Source: Sabethes cyaneus (lineage: Eukaryota; Arthropoda; Insecta; Diptera; Culicidae). Taken from it: 64,000 nt of DNA. The stretch is from the NCBI RefSeq assembly GCF_943734655.1, contig NC_071355.1, positions 195,857,939 to 195,921,938 of the forward strand, given 5' to 3'. Under the pieces are notes generated by a model. That model was given only the letters and a program-made list of their open reading frames with translations. It did no database searches and was not told the origin of the DNA. Positions 46,924-59,584 of this stretch are shown here, piece after piece. The translations under genes were made by a program, and so were the position numbers. How positions within the stretch are numbered: the first letter of the stretch is position 1; every line of letters begins with the position of its first letter.

Positions 46924-49700
46924 GTAAGTACCTAAAATCGTACAGCCCAACTCTTTAAAAGTAGGTCTGATCCATGCCACATTTACGGCTCATCAGAATG
47001 AACGAAAACATTCGCCACCCTCCACTTTCTTAGCACGCATTGCATTACATTGGAGGCAAAACGGCCGGCAAATAATTCATTTCTTTCGTTACGCGTCACA
47101 CCATTCCGGCCGACACCCTCCCCTTCTGTACCGCTGTACAGCTGGAGGAGATCGTAATAGCTATGCTCTTTTTCAAGTTTATGGCTCAGCGTGGGAATAA
47201 AGTAAAAGTACATTCCACGAGCGGCGCAGCCATAAACTTGAATTGCGCAGACATCGCCGACATCACATACTAGGTATGTACCAACATAGCTATCTGCACC
47301 GGGCCGTCGCAGATCGCAATCTGAACGCGAAATCCCTGATTAGTTAACCCTCTTAGTGGTTACCATGTTTCTTCTCTAAGCAGCATTTTTAGCGTTGGTT
47401 TGCTTAATTTCTTAATTCGAGACTCCAGATCCGAATCTATGCATGGGAAATTCATTGAACAATCGAGCGTTTTGATTGCTCCGAATTTGAAAATACGTAA
47501 ACACTGAACATGAACACTCGAGGGTTGATGCTGCCGATGCTGGCGGAAACGGATTACGTTACTGTGGCAGTCTGCTGCCATTTCTCGAGGCTAGCAGATC
47601 AATAGTAGTAAATGCAACATTGCCACCACCATATAAGCGACTGCATAAAACGCGAGGTTACTTGACTTCTGTTTCTGGACAGCGACAAAAAGGTTTTATC
47701 TGTCCGTCCGTCTGTCTGTCGGGGGTAGGGAAACTGCATAATTATGTGACTTGATTTTTGCGTAACATGGATAGGCGGGAAATGGTCATAGAGAATGGAG
47801 TCTCAGTCGTGAGACGATACAGTGGTGGCGATCGATTACGAAATGGTACTTTTTTCCTTCTGGACCATATTTGGAAGCCGCTGCGTAGTGAACCTACATT
47901 AGTCAAACGGTTTTATGGTACAATCGGAAGTTGACTGCTCGGAATGATACATATTTCCTAATGCAAAAAAACACACTTCCAGCACACCCAGGAAGGTCAT
48001 CATCTTGGCCGGTACAGGTGTTGAACGTGGTACGTTTCAATTTTCATCGGTTTTATTTGTATGACTGGTTCGCGGTATGGAAGTCTATTTACAAAATAAT
48101 TAACTCGTTACGTTTAATATGTACACAGTTTCATTTAACAGTTTTCGTTCATAAATTGATTTTTCTTAGAGAGGAAGACTGCCAAATATAAGAGAGTATC
48201 GATAGGAGTAAAAATCATAAAAGTTACGTAAGAAAGTTTCTCCGATCGTTGTTAAATACATTATTTATAATTTTCTTTTTGTATGAAAATATACAAAAAT
48301 AAATCATAAACTAGTGTTACTTCACTTTCGCAATCGCCTTCGTTTCTCTGAGCGCTCTAAGGTGTGTTACCTAGACTAACTAGACCTTGCCGCCGTGGAA
48401 GTTCGTTTACGCACCGTTTTTCTTTTGGTTGGTTGTTCGCGGCCTTTGAATTTTCCTAATTCGACGCAATCACAGCGTAGGTACAAAGCAAGGTGAAGTG
48501 CGGGTCTACTTTTTCCAACCCTTTTCCCATTACGTTCATCTCGCCACCGAGTGAGCTGATGTTCCGCTAGTGCTGTCTGCTTCCGGAATCTGCTTTATGT
48601 ACCTATTTACTATTTTGAGCTTTCATTTCGAGAAACCGTATCAGTCAGTGGCTTAGACGAGAGTGTTAAGGGAAAGATGGATGTAACACAAAGGGACGCG
48701 CGCGCTTTCGATGGCTGCTCGTTTTACGGCGAAATAATCTCACCATTTACAGATAGTTTCTACCTCAGAAGATGGGTTTTTCCTATGTACGATTTGGTTA
48801 TTGGACAGTCTTGAAGGGCCATGGGAAGCGGTATAGCGGTGCACTGGAATTTAAGCAATGTTTTTGTGATTTGAAAATGTCCTCAGTTGTAGAAGTTTAA
48901 ATTTAGGTACTTCACTGTTATTGATTTGTCTAAATTATGAGCAATTAACTATTTCCTCGTTCTACCGAACCTACACTGTTGACTGACCTTCTGTTCAAAT
49001 GCAATAGCTTTCTCATGTGCCCCTTTTTGGTGAATTAAACCTTTCTGAAATTATTCAAGCTACGCCGAATCGTCACGATTAATAAGAGTGAATTGGTATT
49101 GTTGACTCCCGTTAAATTTGAGCAAATTTTAACCTAGAGGGTAAAATTTTGGTGATGCCTAAAAGTAGGTCCGAAATACGAAACGGTGTCATTCAGTCAC
49201 TTTCTTGTGTTGAGCTTTAAAGGAAATTTATCACGTGTAGTATGACTGATCGCAGACCAGTTAGCTGCCTAAGCGAGCGTATTAATTTGTTAAAGAGATC
49301 GATTGAGATGAACCCGACTGTCGTGTTGCCGAAATTGGAAAGAAGCTTACTAAAGAGAACAGTTAATTGCTTTCGGTGGAACTTTTATGCAGGAAATTGT
49401 TGTTATTTCATCGGCTGCTTCTGTGCAGGACGCGCTAGTTAGCAGAGGAAAATATTGTGAGTGGAAAAGTGGTACCAGGTAATAGGCTAATTGAGAAAAA
49501 GGTATTTACATAAAGTTGTGAGAAGAGTAGTGGAAGCGTTATTAAGCGCCGTGCGAAGAACGGTGATGGTGAGCAATTGCGAAGATGACGTGCTACTAAA
49601 GGTGTATGTTTTATCTTTTATGGCGTCTGAAAACAACATGAGTAAAAAGTTAGCGCTAATTTGCTTCGACGCTCTTCTCTCGCTTCTCCAGCATGCATAG
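46924..49700. other. Region without recognised gene
   Basis: A GC-richer patch at about 46980-47300 and a TCCG/TCTG simple repeat at 47700-47720 are the only visible structure. Open frames at 47360-47581 and 49242-49442 match nothing I know and lack splice support. Confidence 0.4.
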
Positions 49701-49705
49701 CTAAA

Positions 49706-49830
49706 CTTCTTCTTCTTCTTCTTCAGCAGCATAGAGCCGGGGTGGCTCGTGCTGTTTCAAGCACTCGTCTCCATTCAACTCGGTCTTGGGCCACTCGTCG
49801 CCAATTTCCTAGTCGTCTCTAGTAGGCTAA
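49706..49830 (-). mobile_element. RTE-like LINE extreme 3' end with (GAA)n tail
   Basis: On the minus strand this codes a decayed NWRRVAQDRVEWRRVLETAR-like end and then runs into a (GAA)n tract (CTTCTTCTT at 49707-49722 on the plus strand). The same end sequence, GGCTCGT.CTGTTTCAAGCA, is found at 59600 in the larger minus-strand LINE. Only about 110 bases were inserted. Confidence 0.8.
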
Positions 49831-50037
49831 ACTTCTTACATGTTTCTTTGGGTGCATCAAAGGAAACTTACTCTGACCGATTTGATGAGAAAGAGATAGC
49901 TTTAGACACTAGCGTATTACATAACTGAAAAAATTGGAGTTTCAGGTAAAAAGTACACGTAAAAGTAGAGGCGTCTATCTGTCTATGAGATACGGGACTA
50001 ATTAAATTTTAAAAACCTAGGTCACTAAGGTACGAGA

Positions 50038-50937
50038 CTAATGCCATCCGTGGCTGACTGGGACGCAGACCTTCTCCCATACAGGTTTCCACACCTTCTT
50101 CCAAGCGGGCACTTGAATTTCCTTCCAGGCTGGAACCTTGATTTCTTTCCATTCGTCCTTCCACTCTAGCTTTTTCTCCGTAGCCCACTCTTGCTTCTTC
50201 TCGACACGCCACACTTCGATCTTATCTTCCTTCCATGCTTCTTCCTTCTTCTTAACCCAGATCTGTTGTTTTTCTGTGCGCCATACCTGCACCCACTCTT
50301 CCTTCCATTCTAGCTTTTTCTCCGTTTTCCACTCTTCTTTCTTCACTGTCTTCCAGACTTTCTTCCATAGTGGCTTCCAGACCATCTTTTTCTTCCACAG
50401 ATCGTGGCTCGTATATTCCCAACCGTGCTCATCCTTGCCCAGATATTTCTCACCGGGAATGCCAACTTTCACCGTATCCGGCACCCAGATCTGCTTCCAC
50501 TCGGGGACTTGAACTTCCTTCCAGACAGGAACCTGAACTTCCTTCCATATCGGTTTCGTCACCTTTTTCCAGTCAGGCACTTGCACTTCCTTCCAGGCTG
50601 GAATTTCCGTCTCCTTCCAGTAGGGAGTTTTTACGATCTTCCAGTCGGGTATTTTAACCTCCCGCCAGATTGGAACTTCCACCTTTTTCCACACCGGAAT
50701 TTGCTGTTTCTTCCATTCGGACTTCCAAACTTCGATCTTTTTCGTTTCCCAGACCTTCTTCCAGTCTTCCTTCCAGCCTAGCTTCTTCTCCCAGACGCAC
50801 TTCGGCTCCGGATGATGGTGATGATCGTCGTGACCTCCTTTGTTGAAGAAGAACGGAGTTGGACTGCGCTTCGTGCGGACGGCAACCGCCTGATCGTCCG
50901 CATGAACCAGTGTGGCACACAGGCAGCCGAGTAATAC
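50038..50937 (-). CDS. Secreted Trp/Lys-rich repeat protein, main exon
   Basis: The only clear host gene. A 3' splice site (CTCGTTAATTTTCAG) abuts the exon at 50937 in phase 0; the in-frame triplets just upstream hit a stop at 50971-50973 without an ATG, so the start codon must lie in an unseen short first exon, as is common in insect cuticle genes. The exon codes 299 residues: a signal-peptide core VLLGCLCATLVHA, then DDQ, a dibasic RTKR site (about residue 23), a GGHDDHHHH patch, then about 250 residues of WK repeats (W-K-E-V-Q-V-P-type and E-W-K-T-E-K-K-L-type). The non-repetitive GIPGEKYLGKDEHGWEYTSH splits two repeat arrays near residue 172. Stop TAG at 50038-50040. Very basic, almost no cysteine (four, two in the signal region). 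Likely extracellular, cuticle or matrix; no named family or function is claimed. Confidence 0.85.
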   Translation of the reverse strand, partial: VLLGCLCATLVHADDQAVAVRTKRSPTPFFFNKGGHDDHHHHPEPKCVWEKKLGWKEDWKKVWETKKIEVWKSEWKKQQIPVWKKVEVPIWREVKIPDWKIVKTPYWKETEIPAWKEVQVPDWKKVTKPIWKEVQVPVWKEVQVPEWKQIWVPDTVKVGIPGEKYLGKDEHGWEYTSHDLWKKKMVWKPLWKKVWKTVKKEEWKTEKKLEWKEEWVQVWRTEKQQIWVKKKEEAWKEDKIEVWRVEKKQEWATEKKLEWKDEWKEIKVPAWKEIQVPAWKKVWKPVWEKVCVPVSHGWH

Positions 50938-51870
50938 CTGAAAATTAACGAGAACAAAACGGTGAGGTCGTTAGTTTGGCTTGGGTATGGTCTCAATAGA
51001 ATATTTATTTGGTATAAAATATTATTTATAGTTTTGTTCAAAGTTTAATCTAGTCAATTTGACTTGACCCATAATAGTGAACTTTCAAACGCCATGTATA
51101 TCTCTTTTAACTTTGGTATCGATTAACTCAATTTCAAAAAAAATATATTGACTTCAAAGGATTATTATCAGAATAAAAATAATGGTTAAACATAGCATAA
51201 AAGTAATAATAATTTCAGCAGCACTCTAACTTACTTTGTAGCCCTATCTGACAGGGCAAATGTGTGAAAAAAAGGTAAAGCTTTGACTCATTCAAATAAG
51301 AAAGAAAGAATGCGACATCGCGCTCGCTGTTCCTCGGCACCACATCAATGAGCACCGTGCCAGCGGACCTTCCATGATTTCGTTCTTAATTTCCTAGCTA
51401 ATACATTCATATTTTGTAACGTGACTGAGCTGTTAGAAAGCTTGGGCTCGGATCACAAGCTCGGTACCGTTCGTAAAGTTGACGATCAGTGCGGTACAAT
51501 GAATGGGACTAAATATTTTAGCACGGTTCGCAGTGCGGTGCGTTCTTTCACAAATTTGTGAAACATAACTTTTAAGGAATCAAAAAGATATTCGTAACTT
51601 AGTGGTGACATGTATGTGGAACAGTTTTGTAAAGCTAAATTGAGCCGTTTGCCAATATTCGTTGCAAAAATTCAAACGGTGAATTTTACAACCACTGCGC
51701 AACCGAATGCCTTTTATTTGATGCGTGCCATGAACAAAAACTGTGCCATTGGATATCTTACAGTTTTTTTTTCTTTTTAAATGAAGGCTGCTCCAAAATC
51801 TAGTGGCATTTGGAGTGATTGAGATAAAACCCGTTCATAAACAGCATTTAACTGCCTGGAGATTTGTTTC
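50938..51870. other. Upstream intron and flank of the WK gene
   Basis: The exon starting at 50937 needs an upstream phase-0 donor with an ATG. I checked minus-strand GT sites after ATG codons to about 51660 and found only phase-1 or phase-2 matches (for example near 51369 and 51285), so exon 1 lies farther away or is not recognisable by eye. A donor-like AAA|GTAAGT at about 51231 (minus) could serve a 5'-untranslated exon. Confidence 0.35.
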
Positions 51871-51879
51871 ATGAGAGAA

Positions 51880-52075
51880 AACCGCGTAAAAATTACGATA
51901 TTCGCGCAAATTTCAAAACTCGCGTAAATCCAAAACTACTCGTAAAACAGACGCGTAGAGCATATTCGCGTAAATTTCGAAGATCACGTAAATATTGAAA
52001 ATATCGTAAAATTCGCATAAAAAACCGCGAAAATTCCGAAATTCGCGTAAAAAACATTACGCGATTTCAGTGCAT
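51880..52075. repeat. Degenerate minisatellite of ~14-17 bp units
   Basis: About ten to twelve diverged units of TTCGCGTAAAATTC type in tandem. AT-rich around, CG-rich in each unit, therefore conspicuous. No coding capacity. Confidence 0.7.
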
Positions 52076-52296
52076 TCATTCATTTATAGAAACGTGGATT
52101 TTAATGTATATAAAAAATGGTACTTTCTAATAAATGCAGAAAACCTAGCATCATTCAGGTTACTAAATTGTAATAAAATGAACGAGTTGGTCAACCTCAC
52201 TTGACAGCAGCACAATGCGGAATATTAATGTTTATCATCTCTCACTGAAGCATGGTAAATATGACCCGTAAGCAGTATTGGCGCTAAACTCTAATA

Positions 52297-52537
52297 CACT
52301 CAACAAAAGCAACGCGTCGCATCCACGTGAAAAATCATATAAACTTCTGTACAGCAACTTACATGAACTTCATGTACTAGTTAATGGGAAATTTGATAAA
52401 ATTTACCAGGATCGCACGTAAACTGGTTAGTATGAGTGCGAGTTACCAACAATTCACGTAAATATTACATGAAAAGTGTGATGGATGAGAATTGCCTATG
52501 TTTTCACGTAAACTTGACGTGTCGATTTTTTTAAGTG
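52297..52537. mobile_element. 241-bp MITE, copy 2
   Basis: Same length and layout as 44375-44615, with TA at 52295-52296 and 52538-52539 as target duplication. The left terminus has decayed (CACTCAACAAAAGC). Confidence 0.85.
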
Positions 52538-52599
52538 TAGGTTTGCATTGATTAATAATAACACATGCACTAAAAATGGACTGATTGTACCTATTTTTC

Positions 52600-53165
52600 A
52601 TGCCACGTTATTACTTGATTTGCGTGCAGCAGCCATGACGAAGACAGTCAAAGAACTACGCTCGATGCCTTGTTCGTGCTGCCAGCTCCGCCCCGTAGCA
52701 AAGAAGTAGGACATGGTGAAGCTCTTCGTAACCGTTGAATAGAGCCAATCCCGCGAAAAAGGTGAAAGCGTTGAACAAAAACCTGGTTCCGGCCGCTCGA
52801 CCAAACTGGACATGTTTATGCGGAAGCGTCAGTCGAGGTTGGCTGTATCTGAGTAGCAGGAAATTGCCCAGAGAACGGCCAGACCTGGCCTTGGCCCATC
52901 ATACCAAGGTCACTTGGGGAGATGAACCGGCCATAGATAAACGTTGTATAGACGATTACCAACTCTCCCAACTGCGACCGACAGAACATTTTTGGGTGAA
53001 GCTCAAACGGAGCATTTACTTTAATAACTTTGTGGCCAAAACCTAGAAGGAGCTGATCAACAAAGCCACGAACGAGTAGAAGCCAAACTTTATCTCTTGA
53101 TCGGTCATAGCGATGGTTCCGGTGAAACGTTGCAAAGCCACCTGTCAGGTCCTGTCAGGAAAATT
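52600..53165 (+). pseudogene. Mariner-like (ITmD37E-type) transposase relic
   Basis: N-terminal remnants KTVKELRSMP and VEQKPGSGRSTKLD (about 52637-52805) are followed, after loss of the middle, by RPDLALAHH (about 52882), QLSQLRPTEHFWVKLKRS (about 52967-53020) and KELINKATNE (about 53047-53080). WPDLA, LRPxExFW and the downstream helix are the catalytic-domain C-terminal blocks of ITmD37E/mariner transposases. Stops at 53045 and 53077. The first catalytic aspartate region is deleted. No terminal repeats recognised. Confidence 0.7.
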
Positions 53166-54400
53166 TGTTTCATTGTAATTATCTTGTGTATTTTTTTCTT
53201 CACCTTCCGAAATTAGTCCACTTTTCCAATACATACGTTAAGTCCAGCGAAGTATTGGATAAGGAGCGAATACGAAAAAATGATTAACCTGGAAAGAACA
53301 CTGACTTAGGGAACGAGGGGGACGCCAGATTGTCACGCTACGGCTCTGCCAATAAGCATCACCAATGCTATTCAAATGCAAGCCAATAAGCATTTAAGTC
53401 GTCTTAAATGCTATTTTGGCAAAATATACGACTACTTTACTACTATCCTTCTTGTACTACTGAAAATGCTAATTTGCAGCTAATTACTGACACAAAGAAT
53501 TTGAACAGAATTCTAGATGCCAACTTACAAGTTACAAAACCTATGCAGTAAAAAAGTTAATATACAACAACGTGCAGTATAAAATACCAGATATGCCATT
53601 AAGCGGTTACCTGGGTTGGGAGCAGGCTGTGTAGAATAACGTTACGAGGCTGTGCGCTTGCGAGTGTGTATGTAGCAGAATATATGCACACAGCACTGGC
53701 AGTTGTTTGTCGTACGCTTGTGTCAGTGGCATAAGTTTTATCATGGTTTTAAAGCTAGCTATAGGTAAGCTTTGACTTGTGTCATATTGGTATTGCGTAA
53801 TACCGCAATCAAACCAGAGGCAATTATTAATACATCTATAAAACCTTTATAAAATTCAATTTCTGCGATTTCTAAATTTTTACGTGGGAATGGACGTTAG
53901 GTATGTTTTACATCAACTATCTTAGCCCAGCGATTATGCCAGCTGGGTTGCGAAGCTTACGACAGAACGACGATTGGCTGAAATGCGTATTCATTGAAAT
54001 GCTTAGCGAAGCCTATCGTCCATTATGCCTAACATTCATATGCCTAACGACGTCAAGCACCCATTTAATAACGGCACCAACCATTTGTTTACGATCCTTA
54101 GGGAAGTGACGTATTGTTTGTTTAACATGTGTTGTTAAGAGGTAAACGACACACCAGTGTCAACCGAATCCGGAGTCAAGTCTCAGAGTATTCCTCAAAT
54201 CTCGCATTGCTACTCGAACCGAGAGTGCAACCTTCACGCAAAAATTTGGAGAAGCAGGATAAAGAGGTGAGGCCAAAATGTGGCATTCATTTGATCTAAT
54301 CAAGTAATTTATGAGAAACAAATCAACATTATGTTTTTGGCGAAATGTTTAGGTTCAAACATCGCTCCGATAGATCATAGCATAGTGTCCTAGTGAAACT
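53166..54400. other. Spacer, nothing recognised
   Basis: No supported feature. Confidence 0.4.
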
Positions 54401-54403
54401 ATG

Positions 54404-55065
54404 GATCGGAAACTGCATAGGGAGGTGTTGAGAACGATTAGGGCAAACCCAATGGCTGTCAGAAAGAAATTAAATGCTAGCCAAAGAACCATCTTACCGT
54501 CTGCGCGAAGAATTTTAATATTTTTAGATCAGCAAGCAACCAAACAGGACGCCAAAAGACGGGCCTAAAAGTTGTACAATGAAGCTTTTATGAAGTACGA
54601 AGGATGCGGACTTAAGAGAGCTTATGATCTGGCAAGGTATTTGCTACTGTGGTTAAAAAACCTAGATTTTCGTGACAAATAAGACTATAAATTCAAAAAA
54701 GTACCTGGGGGAGTGCCTAAAAACCCGTATTCTTCCGTACATTAAAGCTCACAATGGATGTGTAAAGATTTGGTTTGAGTTGACAAACTGTTACTACAGC
54801 GGAGAAAAATTGCAGTAGTATCGAGTTAACGGGAAGGATTTCTTCGAAAAGGACATCAATCCACCCAACTACCCTCAATTCCGCCCAATTGAAAAATATT
54901 GGGCAATTGTCAAACAGAAGTTGGAGAAGGTGTAAAGGTGACTCGATTTAGCCATAGATGCGCTAGAAATGAAGAGTTGATGGAACAAAATGACCGCTCA
55001 GGTTAGTGTCAAAATATGATGAGTGATATTCGAAGAAACATTAGAAAGTTCATCAATACCAATCG
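54404..55065 (+). pseudogene. Mariner-like (ITmD37E-type) transposase relic, second lineage
   Basis: Shifting frames read HREVLRTIRANPMAVRKKLN, SQRTILPSARRIL, AKRRA*KLYNEAFMKYEGCG (asterisk a stop), KVPGGVPKNP, then FRPIEKYWAIVKQKLEK (about 54885-54935) and MSDIRRNIRKFINTN (about 55017-55065). Order and motifs match ITmD37E transposases from the helix-turn-helix to the C-terminus, with the stretch containing WPDLA missing. Less compacted than the 52.6-kb relic and different in sequence. Confidence 0.7.
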
Positions 55066-55198
55066 GAACAATTTTTTCGCTATTATTCCTCTAAAGCGCA
55101 AAAAATGACTTCCATTTTAAGTACTCAACATTTTTATGTCATTAAAATGCTTCCAAAATATATCCATTGCAGCCAGATATTAAATGACTTAAGCTTTA

Positions 55199-55302
55199 CC
55201 CAACAAACATTATTCCTATAACAGCTTATCAAGCGCTTGTATCTCGGTAATTAGCTGTACAATGGTTGAATAAGCTATTAATCAACAAAAATGTTTGTTG
55301 GG
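55199..55302. mobile_element. 104-bp MITE
   Basis: CCCAACAAACATT and its inverted copy AATGTTTGTTGGG are the termini; TA at 55197-55198 and 55303-55304 is the target duplication. AGCTTATCAAGCGCTT-type inner pairs add to a stem-loop. Non-coding. Confidence 0.85.
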
Positions 55303-55304
55303 TA

Positions 55305-58300
55305 GGTCTTTCCAATGACAGTTGTGAGAAATTAATGAAATCTGAGAATATTAACATTAAATATGATAATAAAGTTGATTTGATAATAAAGTAAATTCGT
55401 AAAACTTACGTAGGTTTTGTAAAGCTACGATATGGTCTTTACATATACCAAATATATAGAAATGTAAGACTGCAGGTTTTTTTTAACGAAATTACCCTCC
55501 GGTCCATGTTGCCTGGTTGCACGGATCGTTACATGCATAAGCTTAATAAAACAATATTGACTATAAATGAAGTAAAATGTGCAAGAAACAGCATTGCTTG
55601 CTTGGCATAGCCCACCCCACGTACATAGCCAGTTTGAATAAAACTGCATGTAGAAAAGGGACTGGTGCATGCAATGCATTTCATTAGTTTTTATATTATA
55701 AAATAAAAGCTTAAGCAAAAGCGAACACGCGCAACATAATAACAATAAGGCGGGCTTCGAAAATTCCCATAATGGCTAGCAGGATCCGGCCTTCAGGCCA
55801 AACTCGATCGTTTATTGCGCCATCGAATTGAGTTATCTAAACAAATAGGTTTAATCCAGTTTACACACGCAACCGAACAATTTACTGTAGTGGAATGTAA
55901 CATGTGTTGTCCGTTCACGACCATTAAAAACCGAATAAACATGTAAAGCCATTTCTGGGAGCAGCCTAAGTAGGTAATCAAGAAATGGTAACCCCTATTT
56001 TTTGCAAACATTCAAGATCCACACATTAAAGGCCAGATTTATGAATTATTGAGACATTGACTCTAGACTTGACCCTAATCTTTTGCATAACCCCCGTAAA
56101 ATGTACGCCTCAGGGGGTATCGAAGCCTTCGCGAAGCTTCGCAGTTCAACTTCACACCAAACACCGTACGGAAGTGCATGCAATCGAATCAATCAAAGAG
56201 AGAATAATGAAATGACCTTGTCATTGATGTGTCGAAACCATCAGTCAGTCAGTATGTCAGTTCGACAGTGGGTCGATAGACCACCAATCAACTTCAAGCC
56301 CGAGGTGCCATTGATTCCCATCTTTCACGGCGGCACATCTAGTTAATAACCATCCTCATAAATTTTACTGTGTTAACAGCTTAAAGATCGGAGGCACCAT
56401 AACTAGCTTGGCTATTGCTTGGCTATCCAAACAAACGAACCACACCACACGTTTCGGACTTTCGTAGAGCAGATGCGCCACCAAAGAAAAATGTGTATGA
56501 TTTTCATGTTGAAAGAAGAAGAGACCCCCAAGATAAATAAAGCATGGAAGCGCCGCTCGGCTGTCAGCGTTGAATATTTATCCGAAGCGCCCCTGTCCGA
56601 GTTGGTAGGCTTGTTGTCGCCTTGTCGATAACAACAATGTTCAAATGTTCACCGATCTCGAACTCAAGTTCCATCCGCCAGCCACCGACCGACCGACCGA
56701 CCGTCTCCGTCTGTGTGCCATACGGGTGCGGATGAGCGTCATAATTAGCTGGAACGTGCTGCTTCAACTGATTTACGACGGCCGAGGCAGTCATAACTTC
56801 GGAAAAAATGGGATCCGATTCCGGGGCCCCGGTTTGTATGCAAATGAAAGAAAGATATGTTCGCACGTGGCATATGTTTGAATGAGCTTCTTTTTTTCGC
56901 GGTGACTCTTTGTGCCCCACACCGCGGCGCGGCGCAGCGATGACGATGGCAGCGAGTAAGCGTGTGATTATGCTAATCTGATATGGTTCGGTCGCGGCTG
57001 AGCGGATTGAAGTAATAAAATAATAATTAACACGTTTAAATTTTAAATTTTCCACTCCACTGGCGGGGTGAGATGCGTGAAAAATAAACTGGTCATTTTG
57101 TTGATGTTGAACGAAGTTTTATCGATTTTAAATTAATCACCCGAATTACGACCACGGCCAATTGATCCAGCTTTCGTTGGGTGTTCGTTGAAAATGATAG
57201 TTGGTTTAGTCAATTTCCGGTTCGTTGTTAAACACAGATTGTTTGTGTGGATAAATTTGAATTAGTAAACGAAACAAATAAAAAATCAGACTAATTTGCA
57301 AATTATGTGACACAAATTGCTAGGTGGGTATTGTAAACCTTAAGTTTTATTTATCAAAATGAACAGTATCGCATTATTTTAGGTTATTATACAGGAATTT
57401 CACAAGGAAATAAATGATTCATTTATCATTAAAACTAAGGCTTTTTTCTATATGAACATTATCACTGCGACCAGCATTTTAGTCTATTTAGATCTCATCC
57501 AGATGTATTCGGCACTTCGCTCTTTTGCAGTATTGCTTTTAATTTAGTTTTAATTTAATTTAGTTATTTAGTTTTAGTGTTTATAACTCGTGCTTGATTC
57601 TTGGTGTTTTCACTCTTTTTCCTTCATGTTTTTGCTACTTTTCAACCTATCCGCATCACTAGTGCCAGGAAGTGCAGAAATTAATTTGCTGTTGGACAAG
57701 AGGTTCCATTAAGCACTTCAAGATTGTACTTTTCAAGCAAGGGGCTTGCTTTTGTCACAAACGACGGTCACCAAGAATGTCGCAGTCGCATTTTATATCA
57801 ATAGTATCAATAGCGTTCTGATATAGAAAGCAAAAGTAGCTCGCGTAGTAGCGATACTGCAAAAAGAACGAAGAGCAGAATACAGTAAAAACACTTGGGC
57901 AATATAACAGTAGATAAAAATACTGATCGCAGTGGTAATGCCCACACAAAAATAATTAAAGCTATTTTTTCTGCGCAAAGGGAGGACGGGCATGTGTTAT
58001 GTTTTTTTTGCCTTCAAACTTACAAGTTTGCATCACGAATTTCCCATTTTTGCCCACAAATTTGCCCATCGCAGTAGGCGTCACTAAGCACTTCAAGTCA
58101 ATACAACTCCTGTAACTTGCCGTAGTAAGACACGTCATTGTTAACTAATTGTGTAGGTTTTAGTTAAATCTTGACAGCAGAATGAAACGGAAAACATTCC
58201 TCTTAACTCGCATTTCATTATTGGTAGATGCAGAATTCAATATGACGAAGGATGTGAAGGAGCCTGAAAATGAACTCTTCAAGCTTAAGTCACTTAAAAT

Positions 58301-58765
58301 CGAATGGCCTGTTTCTTACTTACTTCAGTAAGATGCTTGTAAGAGACGTGACACGTGACAATTTGACAAAGCATTGCTTTCTAATTACTAGGAATATATG
58401 GCATACATATTTCCAGAGGTTACAAGCAAAAGTATTGTACCCATATCGTTTCCAGATGGTTTCAGATCACGCTAGTAAAATAATGGGTGTAAAAGCTAAA
58501 CGATACCCATTTGCATCCATGTTCATAGCTTCGGTGCATTCGGTAGACTTTTACAGTGCACTGGCAGCCCCAATGTGTGAAAGAACGTCAGAAAATTTAG
58601 CAATTTCTACCAACGTAATCTTTTAACAATGTTTCTTTGGTTTGTGTGTTTAAGTAGAATTTGTGAGTTGAGAAAGAAAGACGTTTTTCCTTAATTCTAG
58701 TTCACTATTCTAACGTAATGAATAATTATTTTGACCAAACTTCAAGAGACTAATAAATATCATCC
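55305..58765. other. 3.4-kb region without recognised gene
   Basis: A GC-richer block at about 56560-57000, with an ACCG microsatellite at 56688-56703, carries overlapping open frames on both strands (for example 163 codons on the minus strand, 56564-57055) without family similarity. The open frame at 58270-58626 (118 codons, plus) also matches nothing I know. Confidence 0.4.
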
Positions 58766-59584
58766 AAGCAATAATTTGAATTTTATTGCACTTAATACAA
58801 TAGGTCATGAAAATCATTGTAAGCGTGCAATGAAATCTATTTTATTTCTTGATGATTGATTGCTACAGTTATGTCATACTCTCTTCCGGAAAAGTAAGTT
58901 TATATAATTTAAATGTAATACTTCAAACTATCAATGCCCGGTCGTCCGAATCAGGCAATTGAGAGTTTTATCCAAAGATCAAAGAAACGACAAACATAAA
59001 ATTAATGTCACTTATATTCTTACCGAAGCACAATGAATCATTCGCTCCGTTTATCAAACAAAACATAACTAAAACGGTTGGAGAAATTTTCCAATCGCAA
59101 ATGGCGTGATATGTGCAAGTACCATTGAAGCTTGTTAAATCACAAGCCTCTGTTATATTTCTGGCCAAGCGGCTTGTAAACTATGTTTTTGAAAATTGTC
59201 TTGACGAGTAACCGAATTCTGCAAACCGCAAAATAGCACTGTCATTGTAATATTACCACAGATCGAACTATTCACGACCAGCAAACAACAAATGTTGTTT
59301 ACATTTTCAGGTGCCACTATACATGACCGACGCGCATCTGTTAGGATTAGTGTTAAATAAGTTTTTCAAGCGTGCGTACTGTGATCGTATGAACGTTGCA
59401 TTTGTCAAAAACACGTGTTTCCAATTAATCAGCTATCCTTTTTCTATCGCAGCGTGAAGTGATCTGCCTCGTTCTCCTCGGTTAGGTTGGTTTATGAAAA
59501 TTTACTCTATCAGACTGTTTAAAAATGCCGAAAGGAAGACTTTTGACTGGGAATGAAACGAAAATAAGTAAAGCCTGCAATAAA

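Noticed and set aside
50138..50781. Plus-strand open frames of 95-125 codons (Ser/Phe/Leu-rich)
   Set aside because: They are antisense shadows of the WK-repeat gene; the repeat keeps several frames open.
56564..57055. 163-codon minus-strand open frame
   Set aside because: No family similarity, no splice or start support, overlapped by a plus-strand frame; explained by local GC content.
58270..58626. 118-codon plus-strand frame
   Set aside because: No recognised motif, no splice signals; AT-rich chance frame is simpler.
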